From Omphalotus guepiniiformis (lineage: Eukaryota; Basidiomycota; Agaricomycetes; Agaricales; Omphalotaceae), in assembly GCA_028554645.1 (NCBI GenBank), contig JAQOOI010000070.1:682001-746000 (forward strand): a DNA stretch of 64,000 nucleotides, read 5' to 3'. The translations under genes and the position numbers were made by a program. The notes under the pieces are model-generated. The model worked only from the letters and a program-made list of their open reading frames with translations. It did not search any database and was not told the origin of the DNA. Shown in pieces: positions 48,748 to 60,035 of this stretch (position 1 is the stretch's first letter; each line of letters begins with the position of its first letter).

Positions 48748-51700
48748 TCAGCAAAACTCAGGTTGCCAGGTAGCCCAAGACCTCGTTACTTGTTGTCTAG
48801 GCATGTCCGGCATAGCGCCAGCAGGTGGTTCCGGGGGTGGCGCAGGCGCAGTTTGATTCCTCCTTGACCTCCTCGTTCGCTGCGTGACTGTACGCCAGGC
48901 TGGCCTTGCCGGTGGCACTTCAGGTGGCACAGGGGGCTCGGGAGGTGGTGGTGGCTCAGCTGGGGGTCCACCAGGTGCACCTGGAGGTGGTTTCCAATCT
49001 GGTTCAAATTCTCCTCCTGGTCCATACTTAGACCTCATGCACAGCAAGTACCCAATTTCACTAGTAAAATAGGAAGAGACAATTCAGCAGCCGAACCCGT
49101 CAATATAACATGATGTCACTCACTGCTGGAGCCCTCGTCGCTCTTCGCGTAGCTTGCCTACTTCACCAAGCAGCATCCGGACTTCAGACGCGAGGGCTTT
49201 ACTGAACTCGTCGAGATACTAGGTGGCAATACAAGTCAGTTCATGGCAACGAGGATTGTCTTATTGCACTGACTCCTTGCACATTGAATGGCACTTGCTC
49301 TTGAGCGGTCTCACGGACAGCGTTGATCGTGTCCGCCTGACGCTGCTCGCACTCGCTACGCCAAGCTAAAGAAGAAATGGGGACACTTAAGAGGGCATGA
49401 GATTATTATGCAGTATGGGTACTCACTGTCGGAGAATGCTTGTAGAAGCTCTCGCTGTTCGTTGTTTTGACGAGTCAGCTCTTCCAGTACTTTATCGATA
49501 CCTGCCACAGCATATGAATAAGAAACGCTTGCTGAATGCAGAATGATCTCCCACCTGGTTTACCCTCGGCTTCACGTCTCTCTGCATCCGCCCTGTCTCG
49601 CTCCGCTTGGAAATCATTGTACAAAGATTTGACCATGTCCTTCAACTCCATCCAATCCAACTCCTTGGTCGCCCGTCTGTCTGCCTTCTCCTCCCACCTC
49701 TCATCCATAACCCGCTTCTTTTCATCGCACAGTTGACGCTGCTCATTGACGAGATTGGTAATATCAGCAAGCTGGTCACGCATGAGCTGATCACGTTCTT
49801 CTCGTTCCGCTCTCTCGCGTTCACGCGCGTCTTCTTCCTCAGCCAGCCGACCTTGCTTCTCTGCCTCTAGCTCTGCCCGCACTCGGGCGAGCTCCTCTTC
49901 CAACTCCTTGATCCGAGTATCCTGTGCGTCCTGTGCAGCAGCAACGGCAGCATTCCGTTCAGCCTCCAGACGACCACGCTCCTCTGCCGCGGCTTCCCTC
50001 TCACGGGCATTCTCCTCTCTCTCCATGTCAATAATCTCCCTAATATCGCGTGAATGCCTCGATGCAGTTTCCTGCAATGTTTCGTGCAGTGTATGAATAG
50101 ATGCTTGATCCCCGCCAGCTGGTTCGATAATAGATGGCGCCGCGGGTGCAGGTCCCAGCTGTCCTGCAACTTCCCTGAGCATTGCGTCACGGGCCTCAGC
50201 TGCTTGCTGCTCCCTGCGATCTTCATTTATTATGAATATACGCTGTCGATCCTCTTCATGATGTCGAAATTCATCTTCGCGGCGATCTTCCCCCTCTTGA
50301 GCGACATCCGCAACATCGTGCAGACGATGTTCGAGATCTTCGAGACGTGCGACGCGTTCACGATCTGCTTCTGCTTGTGACACGTCGCCAATGTAAGGTG
50401 TTCCCTCACGATGCGGGGGTGGAACTGGCTCCACAACACTGGGGGAAGCCCTACCAGGCTCAGTTGGAAGTGGCCTTGCCTCAGTTGGGGGCGGCCTCTC
50501 AGTACCTTCAGTGCGGGGAGCACCATAATGAGGAATGATAGGAACACCTTCAGGAGCACGACGTATTGTGTCAGCAAGAGTGCGACCATCATCGTATTCA
50601 GAGTGAGGCGGAGGCGCAGTCGGTGCTGATCGGGGAAAAATAAGCTAAGGATTGGCAAAACAGAAAGAACAGCACTCACCACGACGGGGACTATAAATGA
50701 CATCAGGCACTTCCTCATACTGGCTAGGACGCACATGAACCGGTGTTGGGGATCGGGCAGTGCGAGGCGGAGCTGAAGGACCACGGCTTTCCTCACGTGG
50801 TCCATCTTCATCGTATATTGAAGCAGGTGGTCCTGAAGGTATGCGCGTAGCTGCGCGAGTGGGCGCACGAGTAGGTACACGCGTGGGCACCCGACTAGGT
50901 ACACGCTCCTCTTCGTGCTCATAAACAGGCTCTGGCGGAATACCTGATTCTGGAGGGTATGGGACAGCAGCGGTAGGAGGGTGAGTGGGAACATAGGTTG
51001 GAGCATGAGTTGGGGGATGTGTTGGAGGAAATCCATGAGTAGGGACGATACCAGGTACACCAGGTTCATACTGCGAGATGGCAGGTCGCGAGGGATCATA
51101 ATCTTCGTCTCTTCTACGTCGACGTGTTCCATGCCTACCGTGGCGACTTCGACGATCTCGCTCGGAGGACACACTCCTCGAACCATCTGACTCGGAGTAA
51201 GATGGCGATCGGGAGCGACGAGAACCACGACGAGAACCACGATGACGACGATCGCGATCACGTCGACTGCGACGAGGTGAACGGGAACCAGACCGAGACC
51301 TGGAATACGCGCGAGTAGGAGAACGTGAACGACGATCGCGTCGACTGCGACGAGGTGAACGGGAACCAGACCTGGAATACACGCGAGTAGGAGAACGTGA
51401 ATGTCGGCGGGAGGGGTAATATGAAGCCTGATGGGGAAACTCAGTGGGTTGGGTGGCAGGCACTATAATCGGAGGCGCAGTATGTTGCGAACGATGACTA
51501 GGATACCTACTGGGAACAACATGAGGTTCATCATATCTTGGTGATCTTGGTGAACGACTACGACTACGACTACGTGGGCTACGTGACCGCCGAGAGCGAG
51601 ATCCATGTGTCGGAATGTACATCGGGGCCGACGGTTGGCCGGGAATGACGATAGGTGTGCCACGAGGTGACCTGCTGCGAGACCGACTCCGACTACGAGC

Positions 51701-54700
51701 ATATACGACAGGCGACCGAGATCGGTGCGATTCGCCCACAATAATGGGTTGTGGTGCTACCTGAGTAGGCTGTGTAGGAATTATTGTCGGTAGCGGTTGT
51801 GCTGAAGGGAACGGTTGAGTCTGAATTATATGAGGTGGTGGTGTGTGCCTGCGAGAAGAGCTGGAACGCGACCGAGCAACAACTATTGGATGTCCTTGAC
51901 TAAGGGGCATTCCCGGGACTGCAGCCGGAGGCATAACAAATGTTTGTGGTGGTTGGGGCGGCGGAGTGCGGTGACGCCTAGACGAGGATCGTGAACGTGG
52001 TCTCTCAATGACAATAGGGGATCTACTACGGCGACGGGAACGTGAGCGTGAACGTGATCTTGAAGATCCCGAAGGTGATTGTTGTATGACAATGGGAGGC
52101 TGGGTCGGAGCATAAGAACCAGGAGGCGGAGCCATCGATGGCTGTGGAGGGACTATGATGGGCGGACCCCCAGGTATCATACCAGGTGGTACCACACCAC
52201 CAACAGGCATCATGCCTGTCGGTTGTTGTTGAAATTGCTGGGGCTGGGGATGTACATTGATTATTGTAGGCGGCTGAGGTTGAGCAGCCTGAGACGCTTG
52301 TGATGGTTGAAATTGAGCTTGTAGATCAGGGTGCCGTGGTGAGCCAGGTCGATACTCTGATGGATGAACCATGGTAGGAACAGTCACCACAGGGGGAGAA
52401 GGGCCACGCCCTTCGTCGGGAAATACATGGGACACATGAGGAACAGTCGAAGGCATCTGTATAGGAACGGGTGTTGGAGATCTGCTTGGTCTTGTCCTTC
52501 CGGTACGGGAACTTCGCCTCGAAGGATGTCGAGTATACCTTGGGCTGCTTGGGCTGCTCGATCGGCTTCTACTACCGCTGCTACTGCGCGGACTGCCTGC
52601 TACATGGATAATCTCTGTCGGTGGTGGTGGTATGAATGGTGTATGACTAGGCAACATAGGCTCTGGCATTGGAATTGTTCCAGGGGGATACTGGCGTAAA
52701 TGCTCAATTGGGATGACCGGAGCTGGACCACCTGGTACACCTGGTTGGTTGACAATGATAGGTGCCGGAGGAATTACTGGAGGGTAATCAGGCCTTGGTG
52801 ACACAGGAATGACGGGAGGCTCTTGCGGACGAACGAATGTGGGTCCTTGGGGAACAAAACCGGGAGGGAAACCCGGATAAGAGGGCTGAGGTTGTTGTTG
52901 TTGCGGTATACCAGGCATACCAGGCATACCAGGCACTACATGGCCTGTAGGGCTTTCCTCGGAAGAGATCGAGCTAGAGTCACGCTCTTGGTCAGGTCCT
53001 ATATAGATGAATCAGTAGCAAAAGCAATGCAAACACGACGCTACGTACGTCTGCGCTGGAGATCCAGAAGTCCATTCCTCAACTCATCCAATCGAGCAAC
53101 CACGGCATTCAGTTCTGATTGGCGATCCCGAACGTCTCGGCCTAGCCATCTATTGAGTTCGCCCATATACCTCATCAATTCTCGCGTCTGGTCGGCATTC
53201 GTCAGCGCGGCCAGTTGGTTGTTCTGTGATAGGGTTAGCCAAGGATATCATCAACAAGAAAACAGAAAAACTTGCCCTTGTGAGCTCTACAAGCTCATTG
53301 AATTCTGGAGGCATTTGTACCATTACCTAGAAAGAGGAAGACTTGAGAAACATGTGTCATTCTCTTAGTAACAATTAGTGCTCACAGGTCCAGAAGGCAA
53401 CGGGAGATACGTGGGTTGAGCAGTTGGCTGGGTATCAGGACGAACTGCAGCACTGGGTCCTTGTTGTTGGTCAGGTGGCTACAATAGACGTTATTCTTTG
53501 ATCACAGTGTAGACGAAATAGAACAAACCCGACGATACCAACTCTCAGGTTCAGCAGAGCCACGGCCACCAAGCGTTTCAGGAGGGGCGGTTTGGGCACG
53601 GTCCGGAAACTGAGAGAATGGAAAGGTTACAAATTAGAAGGAATTGTACATGAAGAGACTTACAATCGGCTGAGGTGGAGGAATATTGCTAGGCTGCCGT
53701 CGTCGTCGGCCGGGGTCTAAGTGTTGAGCATCAGGGCGTTCACTAGGTCCCGAAGGTGTTTGCCCAGGTGGCATAGAAGCTGCCTCGGAAGGCTCGCCTT
53801 GGCGACGAAACGGTCTTTGTACACGCGTACCTCTTGGATCCCTGAAAGCGTAAGGAATGGGTGCTGAAGGAGGCCGCATAGGCGGCATCCGTAGATCAAT
53901 TGGCGGGCTGGCGCTCCGATCGCGAGGCATTGGCACATAATCGAAGGGTTGGAAAGACTCAGGCGGAACAACGCGACGAGGGGCAGGGTGTGCACCTTGA
54001 GAAAGAATATCATCTAATTGCCTTGCCAATGATGGACCAGAAGGAACATGTTGAGCAATTGGAGCAAGCGGCGGATTTCGTCGATGATAATCGTCAAGTA
54101 AGCTTCTGAATGCGCTCAATCCACTGGAACTCGCGGTCTCATCAGATTCATATGGTTCTGTAGGAGGTGCAGGTGTGGTTCCTGTTGCAGGCTGAGGCAT
54201 AGGCATGGGCATAGGCATGGGCATGGGCACTGTTTGACGCGGTCCTTGATCCAGAAGATTCTGGAGAAGCTGTTCGACTCGATGCATTCGGTCCAGCAAA
54301 TCGGCGTTGTCCGGTGTAATACGCTGTCCGCGAATCTCATCCAGAAGATGATTCGTAGAAAGTTGACCCTCCCACAGCGCACGCACTTGATCTCGGATTT
54401 CACTCAAAAGAGGGATAGGATTGGGTGCCGAAGGACGAACAGTCGAAACTGAAACAGACGTAGTCGGAGAAGAAGGCGAAGGCGTCGATGGTGTTACCGA
54501 TGGCGGAGGAGGCGTAGGTGATGAAGGGCCAGAGCTGCTTGGATAAGAAGGACCGCCGGAGCTTGAGGAGCTACTCATTGGAGTACTCATACTTGAAGAC
54601 TCTGAGACGGTGATACCATCCTCATCGACGTCCGGAAGACTCATCGGGAAAGGAGAGCCTGGCCTTGGGCTTGGATACAAGAGCCAATCATCAGAATGAT

Positions 54701-57700
54701 GCGAAGATAGAAAAGACACGCTGCTTGCGGAGCTGATTGTCCGACTCAGACGCGAGCTAGGAACCAGCATGATGCTACCCTCATCCACCTCTTCTGTCAT
54801 GGGACCACTGCTTCCTACGCGTTCCTCGGCAAACTGAGGGCGGGGCCGATGCAAGAAGTCAGACAACCCGCGCAGTTCATCCTGCAGATCTCGCAAGGTG
54901 TTACCCATGTCCCTGTTTTCATTTTCTCTATTCTGGTCATACTGACGCAATTCTTCGGCAAGCCGGTTCAAGTCACCAACTATCCTGGGCATAGGACCTC
55001 TAGGAGCGGGAACTCTAAACAAAGAGCCACTGCGGCCAGTAAACGAAGTCTGTAAAGAGGGAGACGATGATACTGTCTCCAAAGTTGATCGTTTTGACGG
55101 TGTATCCCCTCGAGGCGTTGATAGACTGACACTGAGTGATGGCTCAGACGGAGTGTTCGGACTGCGGCTGCGAGCACTGGGAGTACCCTGTAAAGACAAA
55201 TGGGAATGAGGGACAATGAACAGAAATGCAATGGACCTGTGACTCACAACTCTGGATGCTTTAGGCGTACTCAACAAACTGGGCTCAGTGGATATCTCAC
55301 TCTCCCTTAATGAGACCGCGTCCTCCTCTTCACGGTCTCTTTGCACATCCTCATCAAGTACAGAAACGGAGTCCAATAGAGAAGACCCCATGCTTGACTG
55401 CGACATTACAGAAGAGGTGCTGACACTCGAAGGTGTGCGAACAAGGCTTATGAGACTTCCCAAACTGCTCCCAAGACTGCTCTCAGTAAGCGACAAACTA
55501 CTTGGTGTGGGTACAGAGGTGCCATCATCAGTTGTCGGCAGAGAAGGTACAGGAGGAACAAGAGAGATTGAAGGGAATAAAGATGCAGGGGCCGACGTGA
55601 GTACGGAAGGTGTCTCTGGAATGGTGCTCATACGGTCAGGAGACGACCAGGAACTAGGTCGGAGGAACGATGTCTCAAACGATACATCAGGTCCCTCTTG
55701 CAACGCGATACTCCTGATACTAGGCGAAGGAGCCAACTGGCTAGAATCATACGAGAAGTCACTTTCTGTCGCCCAGGGCAAAGGACTCGGCGGCAATGGC
55801 AAAGCACCGGGAGAAGTACTGGGAGGAGGAAGAGAGGTCATCGGAACAGAAGGAGTCAAGCTGGATTCAGAAGATAGAGTCATGCTAGTCATAGTAATGG
55901 TGGACGTAGGCAAAGTCGTCGGAAGTCCCATGGTATCACTAGAACTCGGGCTCGGAAGAGACATGCTGACGCTCGAAGAGGGAGGTGAAGATGGGGGGCC
56001 AGAGGGTTCTGTAGGCGGCAGCGATGGAAGAGTTGAACTTTCTTCCTCCGACCAGTGCAAACTTGAAGGTGTGGGCACGTCACTGCTGACCTCCGTGGAA
56101 GGTGGTAGAGGTAGATCTGACTCTGAAGACGGCGTCAAAGACATGACTGATTCCGATGCCTCAGAGGGAGGCAAAGGGACATCTTCGGGATGCACTAGCG
56201 AAACAGTAGACGGAGAAGAGACAGAGATAGAGCTCATGGTAATAGACCGCGGAGCGATGGAAGGAGACGAGACTGATGTCGATGCGATCGACGGTACCTC
56301 ACTTGGAACCTCAACTTCACTTCTTTCCTCTCGTTGTTGCGGTTCTTCTGGCTGCTCCGGCTTTTGCGCCTCTGGCTCGGCGGGAAGAAGCACTGACGAT
56401 GCCTTCGGAGTACCTTCTTCGCCTGGAATTGTTTCCAACTCGCTCGGGCACACTTCTGCAGTCGAATACTCTGTTGTTGGCTCTGTAGATGGCTCTGATG
56501 CGGTTCTGTACCGAATGGACCCCTCGCTTGCTGTTGTATATAGAGAAGGTATAGAGGGCAGGGACTTGAATGATGAGACGGAAGAAGGCGTCTTCGCTGT
56601 GACATAGTCTGAGCTTCCTTGGGACGCAGTGACAAAATTCTCCCCGTCACTCCCACTAATATCTCTCTCCGAATCAGACGAGGAAGGGATGGAAGCGGGC
56701 GGCGTCGACTCGTCTGTCCAAGTCGTAGAAGTATAAGTCCTCGTGCGACTAGTCAACTCCGAAAGATCAGACGAAGGGCATATATCATAGCCAGTTTCGC
56801 TAGAACGCGTCCCACCGCTCAACACACCACTGGAAGGTATCAAACTGGAGCCTGAGCCGGACCCTGTCTCCCTAGTCAAACTGCCTGTCTCGCTGCCTTC
56901 ATTTTCCTTGTCACTACTTTCATCAGAAGGTTGGTATCCGCTGCCACTACCAGTGCCGCTTCTTCCGCTAGACGAGAAACTTCTCGAGCTACCACCTCGT
57001 CTTCTCACTTCTCTGGTCCTGCTAAGCCTTGAGGGCGAGGTCGGCGTGTATGAAGAGGAGGAAGGAGTTCCACTGCGAGTGTAAGGCGATGTAGCAGTGG
57101 CAGAATACGACAAGGTTGAGGTGTAAGGAGTCCCAGTCCTAACACCACACAAGTTAATGATTGTATAACCGCATGAATATCTGCACATACCCTGTATATG
57201 GAGATCCGGTATAGATAGAGCCCGTGCTTTGAAGATTGGTCAATTAGTTTTATTACTATTGGCAGCATACAAACTTACCCAGTGTAAGGCGATCCTGTAT
57301 ATGAGCCTGTACCCGTACCCGAACGAGAATCGTAATCCGTCGTGAACGTCCTAGGAGTTGCGCCCGTTGCCGTTCCAGTGAAGCCCGTTCCAGACCGAGT
57401 CTCCGTTCCCGTTCCCGTAAAGGAGCCTGTACCGGTATAACCAGTGTAAGACCCAGCACTGGTATACGGAGAATAAGTGCCAGTTCCAGTTCCAGTTCCA
57501 GAACGGGTATATCCCGTATACCCAGTCGTTTCTGACACTCTGGTACCAGTAGGAGTCCACGAGCCTGTGGCAGTGAGTCCAGTGAATGTCCTCGTCCCTG
57601 TTCTTGAATCGTATCCCGTCCTCGAATCGTATGACTCGGCAGAAGAATAAGCAGAGCTTCTCTGAACGCTAGTGCCAGCGGAGAAGAACTGGTCATCACT

Positions 57701-60035
57701 GGAGGACTTGTTGGTCTGAAAGTCGCTTCCCAAATCAGTCATGCTCCCGCTCCTCCTCAAACTCATCCTGCCACTCATTCGTCTGCGGGAAATCGCTCTT
57801 GAATCACCTCGATAAACATACTCATCTCCGTCAATATCAGTGTCGTCGACCGTACGCGAATGGTAAGAGGAAATGAAGGTCGAGGGTCGACGGCTAACGC
57901 CGCCTGCAGATGACACAGATGGAGAAGAGAATGACTGGTAGCGTCCCGTCCCCGAAGATGTAGACCTGCGCGCTGAGCCGTCTGACTCCGAGACATAAAG
58001 CTCATCGACTCCGCTCATCTCAGGAATATCGGAGATTGGAGGAACATATACTGTGCTCCTGCTCCCAGTTCCGCTACTAGTAGTTGACGACACACTTGAG
58101 CGCGATTCGATGGATAGGATAGTGCGAATAGAGCCGGTCGGAGAGCCAGAACGACGCGTGCGTGTCAAAGATGAGAAAGAGGGGGTGAGTGATGGCGCCC
58201 GAGATACGGTCGGTGTAGGTGGTGTATTGATTGCTTCCCTTTACACCAGGTCAGTGATAGAAACTGATGAAAGACATCGAGTAAAACTGACCATATTCGT
58301 CCAATCCACCTTTGCCTCTCAACCAAGCTTTCGCAAGCTAACCTCTCGACACCGTCGCCATATACCATCCAGAACGGCACGAGTAGTTCCGTCAGATCAT
58401 CAATATTCTCCCCAGCTCGAGTCTGAAGGCGGCGTCTTTCGTCCTGTCCTCTAGCAGCAAGAGCACCAACGTCATCTCGTGCTCTTGGGTGGCTCAAGCT
58501 CAACGCAGATTCTACCGTCAAACAATTCACCAAATCAAGTTGTACGACTGCTCGACCCATGGGACTTCGCCCTCCTTCCGCTGAAGATGAGGCAGTGGGC
58601 GCCAACCAAGACAACAGAAGAGTGTGCCGATAGAGTAAAGCCTGACATTTTTGCCACTGATACGGAGGCTCGCCATGTACATTGAGGTAGTAGAGTGTGC
58701 CAAGATGCAGAGGCTGCAAATACAGACCGTGAGAAATTGATACATGGCGGATGCAAATCAAATATCTACCGTTTCTGAACCATTATTACCCAAGAACTTG
58801 TTCAGTTCGCTTTCATCGAGCCCAATGCTCCCCGCTCCTGCGCTCAAAGTGCTCCCCCTATGCCCCTCGGCCTCAGGAGTGGAATCTCCATTTCTTCGAC
58901 CACTGGCTCTCCGCCGTAGCCCAAACAAGCCTGAATCAGCCTCAGCATCGCGTGCTTGCTTCTGACGAGACTCGGGAGTAGGAGAGACACTATCCCTTTT
59001 GCCTTCTCGAGCCTTGTCTCCCGCTCCCCCAGAGCGAGTGGGAGTCCTCTCTTTCCAAAGCGCTACTATATTGCGTACACTGGCAAGAGGACTCCTCGGA
59101 GAACCTTCGTCAGGGCGGCGCAAAGTAGACGTGGGAGTCGTCTGTGTTTGCGACTGAGATTGCGTGCCTGTGCCAGTGCCGGTCCCAGTCTGGGTAGTAG
59201 TAAAAGCTGAAGGAGAAAGAGTACTTTGTGTAAAAGTGCTCTGTGTAAAAGTGCTCTGGGTCTGTGTGAAGGTAGAAGGTGTATAGGACGATCCAGTCGC
59301 AGTAGATGGCCTAACCGGAGGCGATAAAAGCGAAAAGGTGGTTGTTGGTGTCTGAGATCGAGTGTACGAAGAACTTGACTTAGTTGGAGACGATGGCCGA
59401 GAAGTTGAAGTTGTCGCCTCGAACAGGCCAATGAGCTGGTTTGTTCGCCCAGGAGGAGGCATCTCTCTGTCTGACCCAGGATCCGTAGAAGACCTCCCAT
59501 GTCCCCCACCGTGCCCTGCTGCCGGAGAAAGGAAAGCTGACCTGGGCCGGGTAGTAGCTTGAGAAACGCCTGAAACAGGACGAGATTCTGTCACTTCAGT
59601 CCTTTCGGTGATATGGCTCAAACGCAGCCTTGGATCATTGGACGCTGGTGGATAGGTGTGTTGGGATGAAGGTAAAAAAGGAGAAGTCGGAGAAGTTGGA
59701 CTGAAGACAGAAGGAAGTGAGACGAAAGAGGGAGAGCCGGTATATGTACTCGGCCCAGTCTGAGTGGCAGTATACGTTCCAGTGTACGTCCCGGTATATG
59801 TTCCCGACCCAGTGTAGGTCCTACTTCCACTTCCACTATATGACCCATATCCCGTCGAAGAGGGGGCCCTGCTTGAAGACCAAGTGGACACCGCTTGCTC
59901 TGTGTCATCGAGTTCGTTGTCCAAATCGTTCAGTGTGGCTTCGACCTCTTCGATAGAATTTGAGTCTTCGTAGGAGTCATTGTCTGAGTAAGAATTGTCG
60001 CTTGTTCGAGATGGTGAAGTTGCGAATCTGCGCAT
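48748..60035 (-). CDS. Giant PH-domain, low-complexity/RS-rich, coiled-coil protein
   Basis: One gene of about 11.3 kb and roughly 3,300 codons, supported by in-frame joins across all junctions checked. The start at 60035 gives MRRFATSPSRTSDNSYSDND. Exon 1 (about 420 codons) is Ser/Thr/Tyr/Gly-rich. A PH-like domain follows at 58.7-58.3 kb. Then come SRTGTRTFTGL and YTG repeats (57.3-58.1 kb), a 1,180-residue Ser/Pro/Glu segment (53.6-57.2 kb) with a helix EELRQYDQNRENENRDMGN, a short helical piece (53.0-53.3 kb, LGRDVRDRQSELNAVVARLD), an RS/Pro-rich region (50.6-52.9 kb), and a charged coiled coil (49.5-50.4 kb) with a Pro-rich tail. There is no signal peptide or membrane span. The PH-like domain suggests membrane or phosphoinositide attachment; a scaffold at the cortex, septum or spindle pole is a guess. 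The 3' end is uncertain (48748 or 48591). An automatic annotation might split this into two or three genes. Confidence 0.7.
48780..50434 (-). other. C-terminal coiled coil and Pro-rich tail of the giant protein
   Basis: Long heptad-like, highly charged helix: EREENAREREAAAEERGRLE, then DTRIKELEEELARVRAELEA, EEDARERERAEREERDQLMR and DERWEEKADRRATKELDWME. After short exons it continues DEFSKALASEVRMLLGEVGK and ends in a PPAEPPPPPEPPVPPEVPP stretch. It is expected to form a coiled coil that mediates self-association. Confidence 0.8.
50645..52936 (-). other. RS- and proline-rich segment of the giant protein
   Basis: A 760-residue exon begins after SSISSEESPTGHVV with PGMPGMPGIPQQQQ. It alternates Pro/Ile/Val stretches with Arg/Ser dipeptides such as SRSRSRSRRRSRSP and RSRSRSRSRSPRG. 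RS domains of this kind are substrates of SR kinases and are usual in nuclear splicing proteins; here they sit beside a PH-like domain, which is unusual. Confidence 0.8.
51261..51402. repeat. 78-bp imperfect tandem duplication in the RS region
   Basis: Copy 1 starts at 51261 and copy 2 at 51339, differing mainly by a 6-nt deletion and a few substitutions. They encode SPTRVYSRSGSRSPRRSRRD and SPTRAYSRSRSGSRSPRRSR. Confidence 0.75.
53224..53275 (-). other. GC-AG intron in the giant gene
   Basis: The donor is AGG|GCAAGT and the acceptor TCACAG. Splicing joins PPEFNELVELTR to NNQLAALTNADQTRE in frame. Confidence 0.65.
54196..54230. repeat. Short minisatellite coding Met-Pro repeats
   Basis: A hexamer-like GGCATG/GGCATA array read on the minus strand as PMPMPMPMPMPQP inside the giant gene. 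Confidence 0.75.
58280..58712 (-). other. PH-like domain of the giant protein
   Basis: Strand pattern PLHLGTLYYLNVHGEPPYQW, QKCQALLYRHTLLLSWLAP, then VVQLDLVNCLTVESALS, LVPFWMVYGDGVERLACES and the closing helix ERQRWIGRIW with the conserved Trp. The order of strands and the final Trp-bearing helix fit a pleckstrin-homology fold with a loop insertion of about 40 residues. Confidence 0.7.

Noticed and set aside
52823..53368. 181-codon plus-strand ORF
   Set aside because: Antisense to the helical and RS exons of the giant gene; those exons are supported by splice sites and protein sense.
55288..56607. 439-codon ORF on the plus strand
   Set aside because: Exactly antisense to the Ser/Pro-rich exon of the giant gene. 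Long antisense frames are expected opposite Ser-, Glu- and Pro-biased codons, and the plus-strand product has no independent character.
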